NCBI GenBank assembly: GCA_030428745.1
Contig: JAUIEG010000151.1
Coordinates: 1-6,584, forward strand
Direction of reading: 5' to 3'
DNA from: Alphaproteobacteria bacterium
Lineage (GTDB): Bacteria; Pseudomonadota; Alphaproteobacteria; Caulobacterales; Parvularculaceae
Length of the DNA stretch: 6,584 bases
Shown: positions 1 through 5,941 of the stretch, one piece after another
Layout of the letters: every line of letters starts with the position of its first letter
How positions within the stretch are numbered: position 1 is the stretch's first letter
The notes under the pieces: model-generated
Database searches by the model: none
Told to the model about the DNA's origin: nothing
Seen by the model: the letters and a program-made list of their open reading frames with translations, nothing else
Translations under genes and position numbers: made by a program

Positions 1-602
1 CAGAACTTCAAAGATGAGCCTGCCGCAGTGAAGTCTGCAACATTGAGCGTGTTTAGATAATCGTCGGTTTCGGCTGACCGGTGCGAGCGGCTCGCCACGG
101 CGATAAGGCCGTCTGCAGGCGCTGTCCGGACACGGATGGGTTGGCGCGCGCTGATCACGCCCTTGGCGTCCACAGCGGCTTTCCATGCGCCATCGCGCCC
201 GCCGACAAAAAGTTTGTTGATCGCCGGTGCGTAGACGACGCCGAAGACCGGCTTGCCATTTTCGACAAGCGCAATATTGACCGTGAATTCGCCGGTGCGG
301 GTGATGAATTCCTTGGTGCCGTCGAGCGGGTCAACAAGAAAGAAGCGGTCGCCAAGCTCCGGGATATTGCCTTCGCTCGCGCTTTCTTCGGCGAGGACCG
401 GCACATCCGGCGCAAAGGCGGAGAGCCCTGCGAGAATGATTTCTTCGCCCAGCCTGTCGGCCTCCGTCACGGGCGATTTGTCCGCCTTGGTTTCGGCCAC
501 GACCTCGCGCGCATAGATTTCCATGGCGGCTGCGCCGGCCTTGATCGCGAGTTTGCAAAGGGCTTCGGAAAGCGTGTCGTCAGAGAAAAGAGCATCGGTC
601 AT
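1..602 (-). CDS. cysQ: 3'(2'),5'-bisphosphate nucleotidase CysQ (partial, C-terminus off the left edge)
   Basis: Inositol monophosphatase-superfamily phosphatase. The family removes phosphate from 3'-phosphoadenosine 5'-phosphate (PAP), the by-product of sulfate assimilation, using Mg2+. The minus strand is open from ATG at 602 to the window edge, giving 200 visible residues; full-length family members have roughly 245-270, so about a quarter of the protein is missing. Visible signatures are LAEES at 70-74 (metal-binding Glu), DPLDGTKEF at 91-99 (metal-binding Asp pair), GEFTVNIAL at 104-112, GVVYAP at 121-126, SRSH at 171-174 and GSSLKF at 195-200. All sit in the order seen in E. coli CysQ. 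An in-frame ATG at 614 would add four residues. I prefer 602, although neither start has a strong ribosome binding site. It lies 54 bp downstream of a small gene on the same strand and is probably co-transcribed with it. General inositol monophosphatase activity is possible, but the GTKEF form of the motif favours CysQ. Confidence 0.93.
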   Translation of the reverse strand, partial: MTDALFSDDTLSEALCKLAIKAGAAAMEIYAREVVAETKADKSPVTEADRLGEEIILAGLSAFAPDVPVLAEESASEGNIPELGDRFFLVDPLDGTKEFITRTGEFTVNIALVENGKPVFGVVYAPAINKLFVGGRDGAWKAAVDAKGVISARQPIRVRTAPADGLIAVASRSHRSAETDDYLNTLNVADFTAAGSSLKF

Positions 603-656
603 GGGGTCACCCATGGCGCAGGCATCGCGAAATGGCAACCCGCGAGAGGCCGCCGC

Positions 657-881
657 TCAGCGGAAGGCGACGATGGTGAAACCCGAGGTCTGGCGTGGGG
701 TTAATCCCCCGCAAGGCAGGATTTCCTGCACGATCCAACCCTCATCCGCGAGCTGATTGAGGCGCGCCTGAAGGGCCTGGGCGGCGGCCCGGCCGTAGTC
801 GCGTTCATCGGCTACGAGGCCGAGCGGGCGGACCTTGGCGTCCCGCCAACTCACATGAAACGCCGCAAACTGTTTCGACAT
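657..881 (-). CDS. Small DUF4177-like protein of unknown function (74 aa)
   Basis: A 74-residue soluble protein with no membrane segment or signal peptide. The middle and C-terminal half read LNQLADEGWIVQEILP (residues 39-54), then a Gly-rich turn, and end in FTIVAFR. That is the layout of DUF4177-type domains: a helix ending in (L/A)xxGW, a strand, a loop and a closing strand. The match is by pattern only. The chosen ATG at 881 has AAGG at 893-896 on the minus strand, 11 nt upstream, which is slightly long spacing. An in-frame ATG at 935 would add 18 residues (MSIGAGLRLIYVKKV...) that look less conserved in character. The gene is first in a likely two-gene unit with cysQ, 54 bp downstream, and faces away from the sugar transferase across a 130 bp gap. 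No function can be given. Confidence 0.62.
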   Translation of the reverse strand: MSKQFAAFHVSWRDAKVRPLGLVADERDYGRAAAQALQARLNQLADEGWIVQEILPCGGLTPRQTSGFTIVAFR

Positions 882-928
882 GGCACAAGTAACCTTTTTG
901 ACGTAAATTAGCCTTAAACCGGCGCCAA

Positions 929-959
929 TTGACATTCAAACTTCGGGCCGGTTGATATT
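929..959 (+). promoter_or_regulatory. Candidate sigma70-type promoter for the sugar transferase-ugd unit
   Basis: A perfect TTGACA -35 hexamer lies at 929-934 in the 130 bp gap between the divergently read small gene and the sugar transferase. The best -10 candidate is GATATT at 954-959 (4 of 6 matches to TATAAT) after a 19 nt spacer. With a 17 nt spacer the hexamer is TTGATA, a poorer match. Transcription would begin near 966. The rest of the gap (882-928 and 960-1011) shows no other convincing signal. No good promoter was recognised for the leftward small gene-cysQ unit, which must start in the same gap. Confidence 0.4.
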
Positions 960-1011
960 CGCGCCCGACGGGAAGGAGCCGGCTCCGGTTTCCTTTCTCA
1001 AGACAGCGGCC

Positions 1012-2514
1012 ATGGATCGGCGGCGGGAGCGGATTGGGAAAACAGATCTTCAAATGGCGGAACCGGGCGTTAAAGAGACAATAGACAGTTTTTCGACCGA
1101 CGGCGTGCGCCGGCGCGGCCCAGTGGCGCGCGCGCTTTTCGGCGACATCATCCAGTTCATCGACTTCATCCTTGTCATCGTCACCTCGGTCGCCGTGGCG
1201 CAAGTCTATCACGTCTTCTTTCTGAAGACGGCCATCGATCTGCAGAACTACGCCGCCGCCGGGATTATGGGGGCGACCGGCTTGACCGCGCTCTTGCGCC
1301 GCGACGGCTATTACGAGTTCGATCAGATCGCTTCAGCGTCCAAGATGTTCAGAGCGATAATCTCGCGTTGGGCGCTTGTTCTGATGGGGCTTCTCGCCTT
1401 TGGCTTTGCGCTCAAGATTTCCGACAATTTTTCCCGGGTCTGGCTGACGGCATGGTCCGGCGCCGCACTGTTTTCCGTTATCGGTGTGCGTCTTGCGGCC
1501 GGTGAAATGGCGCGGAGTATGAGCAAGGACGGCGGCGTCTTTGCGCGGCGTGTGGCTGTCGTCGGCGCTACCCAGCTCGGGATTAAATTCGCCGAATATG
1601 CGAAGAACTCTCCCGCGGGAATTTACATTGTCGGGATTTACGACGCGGGTCTCGTCAATAACGGAGACGGTAATCAGAACGCGGCGAAGGGCGATCTCAA
1701 TGATCTTGCTCATGCGGCGCGCAATGGTGAAATCGACGATATCGTCATCGCCGTGCCGCGTGCTTCAGGCAACGATATGGACAAACTTGTGCGCCGGCTG
1801 TCGATCCTGCCGGTTTCTATCGCCATCTGCCCGAACATTCACTGGCTCGACCATCTTGGCGGCGCCATCAGCGATGTGGGCGGCGTGCGCGTACTGTCGC
1901 TTTACCGGCGCCCGCTGGAAGGCTGGGGCGGCGTTCTCAAGACGATTGAGGATTATGTGCTGGGCGTTATTGCGCTTGTCCTGTTGACGCCGGTGATGCT
2001 GGCGATCGCAGCGGCGGTGAAGCTGCAGGGAAAAGGGCCGGTCCTGTTCGCGCAGAAGCGGCACGGTTTCAACAATGCTGTGTTTAAAGTCTATAAGTTC
2101 CGGACCATGACGGTCGCCGAGGACGGCGATGTCGTCACGCAGGCCAAGGTCGGGGATGCGCGCATCACGCCGCTGGGCGCGATCCTGCGCCGTTACAGTC
2201 TTGATGAACTGCCGCAGCTCATCAATGTGATCCGGGGTGAGATGTCGCTTGTGGGCCCGCGCCCGCACGCGATGGCGCATAATCACCAATACGCCCAGAT
2301 GATTGAGAACTATTCAGGCCGCCACAAGGTGAAGCCGGGCATCACCGGCTGGGCCCAGGTCAACGGTTTCCGGGGCGAAACCTCGGAAACGGAGCAGATG
2401 GCGGACAGGGTGCGATATGACCTCGCTTATGTCGACAACTGGTCCCTTTGGTTTGACATCAAAATCCTGTTTTTGACGGTGAAGGCAGTGGTCTTTCCCA
2501 AAAACGCCGTTTAA
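1012..2514 (+). CDS. Undecaprenyl-phosphate hexose-1-phosphate transferase (WcaJ-type initiating glycosyltransferase)
   Basis: Polyprenyl-phosphate sugar-1-phosphate transferase of the inner membrane. The family moves a hexose-1-phosphate, often glucose from UDP-glucose, onto undecaprenyl phosphate and so begins an exopolysaccharide or capsule repeat unit. The 500 residues have the family's long architecture. There are four N-terminal membrane helices (about 46-69, 78-95, 117-135, 145-163). A Rossmann-like CoA_binding_3 region follows (about 178-300), with VAVVGATQLG at 181-190 and DDIVIAVPR at 242-250. A hydrophobic segment containing a Pro (about 312-336) leads into the C-terminal catalytic domain. 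That domain shows YKFRTM at 361-366, RRYSLDELPQ at 393-402 (catalytic-type Asp398-Glu399), SLVGPRP at 412-418 and KPGITGWAQVNG at 441-452. Start choice is uncertain. ATG 1012 is used, ATG 1054 is equally possible, and TTG 952 would fall inside the proposed -10 region. None has a clear ribosome binding site. The next gene, ugd, begins 89 bp later. The sugar donor cannot be fixed from sequence alone. Confidence 0.92.
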   Translation: MDRRRERIGKTDLQMAEPGVKETIDSFSTDGVRRRGPVARALFGDIIQFIDFILVIVTSVAVAQVYHVFFLKTAIDLQNYAAAGIMGATGLTALLRRDGYYEFDQIASASKMFRAIISRWALVLMGLLAFGFALKISDNFSRVWLTAWSGAALFSVIGVRLAAGEMARSMSKDGGVFARRVAVVGATQLGIKFAEYAKNSPAGIYIVGIYDAGLVNNGDGNQNAAKGDLNDLAHAARNGEIDDIVIAVPRASGNDMDKLVRRLSILPVSIAICPNIHWLDHLGGAISDVGGVRVLSLYRRPLEGWGGVLKTIEDYVLGVIALVLLTPVMLAIAAAVKLQGKGPVLFAQKRHGFNNAVFKVYKFRTMTVAEDGDVVTQAKVGDARITPLGAILRRYSLDELPQLINVIRGEMSLVGPRPHAMAHNHQYAQMIENYSGRHKVKPGITGWAQVNGFRGETSETEQMADRVRYDLAYVDNWSLWFDIKILFLTVKAVVFPKNAV

Positions 2515-2546
2515 GACCTGCCACCATATTTCAAGCTACGCCGCCC

Positions 2547-2569
2547 GGGTGCGCCATTGCCGTGCGCCC
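2547..2569 (+). other. Possible stem-loop between the sugar transferase gene and ugd
   Basis: GGGTGCGC at 2547-2554 can pair with GTGCGCCC at 2562-2569 around a 7 nt loop, giving eight pairs of which two are G-U wobbles. It lies in the 89 bp gap between the two plus-strand genes. No U-run follows, so it is not a standard intrinsic terminator. It could be a processing or attenuation element, or chance pairing in GC-rich DNA. Confidence 0.22.
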
Positions 2570-2603
2570 CTCTCCAGCGGCCTTTGACGATGGGAATGCG
2601 GCT

Positions 2604-3917
2604 ATGCGCGTCACCATGATTGGCACCGGATATGTGGGCCTTGTTTCCGGGGCCTGTTTCGCCGATTTCGGCCACGATGTCGTTTGCGTAGACAAGGACG
2701 AGACGAAGATCCGCAAGCTCGAAGCCGGTGAAATCCCGATTTACGAGCCGGGGCTGGAGGCGCTCGTCGCTGAGAATATGAAGGCGGGTAGGCTTTCCTT
2801 CAGTTTGGACCTCGCGGCGTCGACTCCGACGGCGGACGCCGTGTTTATCGCGGTGGGAACGCCGTCGCGCCGCGGCGACGGTTTCGCCGACCTTTCCTAT
2901 GTCTACAAGGCCGCCGAAGAAATCGCTGAGGTGATGGACGGCTATACGGTCATCGTCACCAAGTCGACGGTGCCGGTGGGCACCGGTACGGAGGTTGAGG
3001 AAATCATCCGCCGGGTGCGGCCCGACGCCGACTTTTCCGTCGTTTCCAATCCGGAGTTTCTGCGTGAAGGCGCAGCGATCATGGATTTCAAAAAACCGGA
3101 TCGCGTTATTGTCGGCGCCGAGGATGACCGCGCGCAAAAAGTCATGCGCGAACTCTATCGGCCGCTCTATCTCAATGAAACGCCGATCGTGTTCACTAAC
3201 CGCGCTACGTCCGAGTTGATAAAGTACGCGGCGAATGCGTTTCTTGCGACCAAGATCACCTTCATCAATGAGATGGCGGATATCTGTGAAAAGGTCGGCG
3301 CGAATGTTCAGGAAGTTGCAAAAGGCATTGGTCTCGATGGCCGCATCGGCTCAAAGTTTCTCCATGCCGGGCCCGGCTATGGCGGCTCCTGTTTTCCGAA
3401 AGATACGCTGGCGCTGGTGCGCACCGCGCAGGTGAACGAAGCGCCCACCCGGATTGTAGAAGCTGTGGTCGAGATCAATGACGACCGTAAGAAGAAAATG
3501 GCGGCGCGCGTCATTGATGCTTGCGGCGGCTCCCTTGAGGGCAAGACGGTTGCGGTGCTCGGCCTCACGTTCAAGCCCAACACGGATGACATGCGCGATG
3601 CGCCGTCGCTTGATATCGTGCCCGCGCTCAAGGCGGCCGGCGCCAAGGTGCGCGCCTTCGATCCTGCAGGCATGCATGAAGCGCAGGGCCTTTTGAAAGA
3701 TGTCGACTATGTGGACGGTCCGTATAACACCCTTGAAGGGGCGGACGCCGTCGTCATCATCACCGAGTGGGACGAGTTTCGCGCTCTCGATCTGGAGCGG
3801 GTGAAGTCACTGATGAAAACGCCGATCATGATTGATTTGCGCAATATCTACCGCCCGGACGAAATGGCGGAGGTGGGCATTGCCTACTATTCCATAGGGC
3901 GACCGCAGAAAAATTAG
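2604..3917 (+). CDS. ugd: UDP-glucose 6-dehydrogenase
   Basis: Cytosolic NAD-dependent enzyme that oxidises UDP-glucose twice to UDP-glucuronate, a precursor of acidic polysaccharides. From ATG 2604 the protein has 437 residues, normal for bacterial UGD. The N-terminal dinucleotide fold carries MIGTGYVGLVSG at 5-16, with acidic Asp30 after the second strand. Further signatures are TKSTVPVGT at 119-127, SNPEFLREG at 148-156, ELIKYAANAF at 204-213 with the conserved Lys207, and GPGYGGSCFPKD at 256-267 with catalytic-type Cys263 and Asp267. The C-terminal UDP-binding domain has GLTFKPNTDDMRDAPS at 320-335 and ITEWDEF at 386-392. An upstream in-frame GTG at 2562 would add 14 residues unlike the family and sits in a possible hairpin arm. 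ATG 2604 puts the Rossmann strand at the N-terminus as expected and has a weak GGGA 8 nt upstream. The substrate is shared with the probable donor of the preceding transferase, which fits a common polysaccharide role. The stop codon overlaps that of the convergent downstream gene. Confidence 0.96.
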   Translation: MRVTMIGTGYVGLVSGACFADFGHDVVCVDKDETKIRKLEAGEIPIYEPGLEALVAENMKAGRLSFSLDLAASTPTADAVFIAVGTPSRRGDGFADLSYVYKAAEEIAEVMDGYTVIVTKSTVPVGTGTEVEEIIRRVRPDADFSVVSNPEFLREGAAIMDFKKPDRVIVGAEDDRAQKVMRELYRPLYLNETPIVFTNRATSELIKYAANAFLATKITFINEMADICEKVGANVQEVAKGIGLDGRIGSKFLHAGPGYGGSCFPKDTLALVRTAQVNEAPTRIVEAVVEINDDRKKKMAARVIDACGGSLEGKTVAVLGLTFKPNTDDMRDAPSLDIVPALKAAGAKVRAFDPAGMHEAQGLLKDVDYVDGPYNTLEGADAVVIITEWDEFRALDLERVKSLMKTPIMIDLRNIYRPDEMAEVGIAYYSIGRPQKN

Positions 3918-4426
3918 GCGGCGCGAAGTTTTTTGAGGATTGCGTTCTTGCGCGATGCGCCGGGTTTCGGCGGCGCGCTGATATCGAGACGGGCGCGGCT
4001 CAAAATATCGGTGGTCACCATGGGCGCTTCGCTGCGGAACAGCGTCTTGCCGTCGTCATCCACATAGATAATGAAAAAGCCTTCTTCGGCGTGCAGCGCA
4101 TGGCGTAAAAGCGCCGGATCGAGCCAGTCCATGGGGTCGCCATTCTGGCGCGGCGTCGCGTCGCCATAGACTTCCATGACTGTAATGTCCTCGCGGATGA
4201 GGGCGGCGATGGCTGGTTTCAACAAACGCCGTTGCATCCGGCAGGCGGGATGGTTCGCGCCCGGTCCGATGATGAAAAGCGTGTTGCGCGGCGAAAACTT
4301 TTTCACGGTTTCGGCGTTGCGCAGGCTCGTGCCAATCTCGGGAATGAGATTTGGCCGGAACGAGGCGAGCGCGGCGATAAAGCCAAAGACAAGACACGTC
4401 GCGATGATGGCGAAAGTCAGTTCCAT
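3914..4426 (-). CDS. Membrane-anchored DUF4174-like protein (thioredoxin-like fold suspected)
   Basis: A 170-residue protein. Residues 4-21 form one hydrophobic segment, probably an uncleaved N-terminal anchor with the rest outside the cytoplasm. The soluble part has the pattern of DUF4174 proteins: RNTLFIIGPGANHP at 47-60, then MQRRLLKPAIAALIREDITVMEVYGD at about 64-89, and near the end FFIIYVDDDGKTLFRSEAP at 117-135, finishing with a short helix around 138-146. This strand-helix-strand order recalls a thioredoxin fold. The only cysteines are Cys11, inside the membrane segment, and Cys62, so there is no CxxC redox site. The C-terminus is basic and Pro/Lys-rich. ATG 4426 is chosen because it opens directly on the anchor. 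A longer in-frame reading from 4624 would overlap the transporter gene and has a low-complexity, unlikely N-terminus. A GAGGG lies about 15 nt upstream, too far for a good ribosome binding site. The molecular function is unknown. Confidence 0.8.
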   Translation of the reverse strand: MELTFAIIATCLVFGFIAALASFRPNLIPEIGTSLRNAETVKKFSPRNTLFIIGPGANHPACRMQRRLLKPAIAALIREDITVMEVYGDATPRQNGDPMDWLDPALLRHALHAEEGFFIIYVDDDGKTLFRSEAPMVTTDILSRARLDISAPPKPGASRKNAILKKLRAA

Positions 4427-4586
4427 ACGATGTGGAAAATACCCTCTCGTCCTTGCTTTCCCGTTAACCCGCTGTTTGCAATGCGCGCCTGACTGGCGCT
4501 TGGACCCGGGTCGGGAAGGTTTACAAAAGGTTAATATCACGCGAGCCGAGGCGGCAAAAGCGAAAGCAGCGCCGCGCAGGGAATGA
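4427..4586 (-). other. Intergenic gap between the transporter gene and the DUF4174-like gene
   Basis: This 160 bp gap is the longest non-coding stretch in the window. It holds a CtrA-like box (4519-4534), a 10 bp palindrome GACCCGGGTC (4503-4512) and a small GC hairpin GCGCC-TGACT-GGCGC (4485-4499). No U-run follows the hairpin on either strand, so no intrinsic terminator for the transporter can be called. No convincing -35/-10 pair was seen for the downstream gene. Confidence 0.5.
4519..4534 (-). promoter_or_regulatory. Candidate CtrA-binding box
   Basis: Read on the minus strand the site is TTAAC-CTTTTG-TAAAC, which matches 9 of 10 positions of the alphaproteobacterial CtrA pattern TTAAC-N6-TTAAC. 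It lies about 93 bp upstream of the DUF4174-like start codon, in a GC-rich region where such an A/T-rich site is not expected often. Assignment rests on motif match and position only. Whether this organism encodes CtrA cannot be seen here. Confidence 0.35.
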
Positions 4587-5936
4587 TTAGACCGTTGACG
4601 GCGCGCCAGACAGCATTTCGTCATGAAGGCCGTGGGGCAGGGTGCGCCGGCGATATATCATCACGCCCGCGGCGAGGAGCATGACGCATCCGGCGGCGAT
4701 AAAGGCCAATCGCGGATCGGCCCCGGTGCGGGTGATCGCGAGGACCGAGAGCGATCCCGGGATGGCGAAGGCGGCATAGGCGAAAGAGCCGGCGGCCATG
4801 ATCCGCGCCCTGACGTCCCGCCGGGCCCGGCGCTGCATCGCCGCCTGAAGGGGCGCGATATAGACGCCGGAAAGGCCGGAGGTGAGGATGAGCGCGGCGA
4901 TCAATATCCGGCCGCCGCCTGATGAGACCATCATCCCAAGGGTCAGCGGCGTCTCGGGCGTTCCGGCGGCAAAGGGCGTCAGGAAATAGATCGCGATGCT
5001 CATGATCCCGGCGCCGGCGATGGCGATGGTCGAGGCGCCAAGACCCGAGCTTTTCCGTGACAGGCTTGCGGCGGTCACGGCGCCGAGCCCCGCGCCAATG
5101 GCGAAGAAACCGTTGAGCGCCGCCCAGACCAATGGCGTCGCATGAAGCGCGTCGCGCCCATAAAGGGGAATGGCGACGGTAAGCGCTGTTGATAGAAAAT
5201 AAAAAAGCGCTGAGCCGAAAAGCGGCGGGGCGACGCCGGGGCTTTCAAAAACATGCCGGAACATCATGGCCGTTTGTTTGAAGCCATTGAAACTGAGGTT
5301 GAGATCGGGATCGTTCGCGGCGGCGTGCGGCGCGAAGAGGGCGGCGGTAAGGCCGATGCTCGACGCCGTTACCAACACCGCGCCCACAAGAACGCCGCCG
5401 TCTGGCAGGACAATCAACGTGCCGCCAACGAGATAGCCGAGGAGGATGAAGGTAAACAGTCCCGCATTGCACAGGCCATTGCCGCGCACCAACTCGTCGA
5501 AGGCGAGATATTTCGGCATCGCAGAAACCCGCACCGGCGAAAAGAAAGCCGATTGCGCGCCCATGGCGAACAGCATGGCGATGGCGAGGCCGCCCCAGCC
5601 GAACGCGAAGGCGGCGCCGGCGGTCAGCATTAATACCAGCTCCACAGCTTTTGTGCGCCGGAACATGAGCGATGTTTCGTACTTATCCGCCAATTGTCCG
5701 GATACGGAGGAAAAAATCAGAATTGCCGCAGGCAGGAGCGTGCCGATGACCGGGATTGCGTCGTCGGGTTTTGAAAACACCGGCACGGAAATGATCCCTG
5801 CGGGTATCCCGATCAGCAGCGCCTGGCGCAGCGTGTTGTCGGCGAAGGTGCCGAAGGAAAGCGTCGTCCACATCGGAAAAAAACGCCGCTGAAAAAACAG
5901 GGGCAGCCCGGCGGCGCGTTCAGGGGGGATTGTCAC
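4587..5936 (-). CDS. MFS transporter of the LplT/Aas type (probable lysophospholipid transporter)
   Basis: A 449-residue major facilitator protein of the inner membrane with about twelve hydrophobic segments and a hydrophilic central loop near 203-228. LplT and the transporter half of fused Aas proteins flip lysophospholipids inward for re-acylation. Features typical of that branch are FADN at 31-34 in the first helix, the motif A-like GQLADKYETSLMFRR at 80-94, SAFFSPVRVSAMPKYL at 129-144 with DELVRGNGL at 147-155, and in the second half GVYIAPLQAAMQRR at 357-370 with RARIMAAGSF at 376-385. The start is GTG at 5936: GGAG (5946-5949) lies 9 nt upstream, next to the stop codon of the acyltransferase gene, so the two genes are very likely translated from one mRNA. 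An in-frame ATG at 5873 would cut into the first helix. Pairing with a PlsC-family enzyme supports a lysophospholipid substrate. Another amphiphile or drug cannot be excluded. Confidence 0.87.
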   Translation of the reverse strand: MTIPPERAAGLPLFFQRRFFPMWTTLSFGTFADNTLRQALLIGIPAGIISVPVFSKPDDAIPVIGTLLPAAILIFSSVSGQLADKYETSLMFRRTKAVELVLMLTAGAAFAFGWGGLAIAMLFAMGAQSAFFSPVRVSAMPKYLAFDELVRGNGLCNAGLFTFILLGYLVGGTLIVLPDGGVLVGAVLVTASSIGLTAALFAPHAAANDPDLNLSFNGFKQTAMMFRHVFESPGVAPPLFGSALFYFLSTALTVAIPLYGRDALHATPLVWAALNGFFAIGAGLGAVTAASLSRKSSGLGASTIAIAGAGIMSIAIYFLTPFAAGTPETPLTLGMMVSSGGGRILIAALILTSGLSGVYIAPLQAAMQRRARRDVRARIMAAGSFAYAAFAIPGSLSVLAITRTGADPRLAFIAAGCVMLLAAGVMIYRRRTLPHGLHDEMLSGAPSTV

Positions 5937-5941
5937 AGGGG

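Noticed and set aside
81..704. Long plus-strand open frame (207 codons) opposite cysQ
   Set aside because: It is antisense to a frame with complete CysQ motifs. Its product is rich in Arg, Gly, His and Ala without recognisable motifs, as expected for antisense reading of GC-rich coding DNA.
914..930. CtrA site in the divergent gap (TTAA followed by CCAATT)
   Set aside because: Only the first half-site matches; the second half at the required spacing reads CCAA.
882..960. Promoter for the leftward small gene-cysQ unit
   Set aside because: The best pairs found on the minus strand, such as TTGAAT with TAAGGC, have too few -10 matches to report.
1765..2289. Minus-strand open frame of 174 codons inside the sugar transferase gene
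   Set aside because: It lies entirely opposite the catalytic domain of a well-supported gene, and its composition (Arg/His/Gln-rich) fits an antisense shadow.
2511..3137. Minus-strand open frame of 208 codons opposite the start of ugd
   Set aside because: It is antisense to the conserved NAD-binding domain of UGD and has no recognisable domain or ribosome binding site.
4485..4512. GC hairpin and SmaI-type palindrome as a transcription terminator for the MFS gene
   Set aside because: The stem is only five pairs, no T-run follows on either strand, and the 10 bp palindrome alone is not informative.
4427..4624. N-terminal extension of the DUF4174-like gene to an upstream ATG at 4624
   Set aside because: It would overlap the transporter's 3' end and add 66 residues of Arg/Ala-rich sequence before the natural membrane anchor. 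ATG 4426 is a better start.
5253..5892. Plus-strand open frames (126 and 148 codons) opposite the MFS gene
   Set aside because: Both are antisense to a clear twelve-helix transporter and encode charged or serine-rich sequence without motifs.
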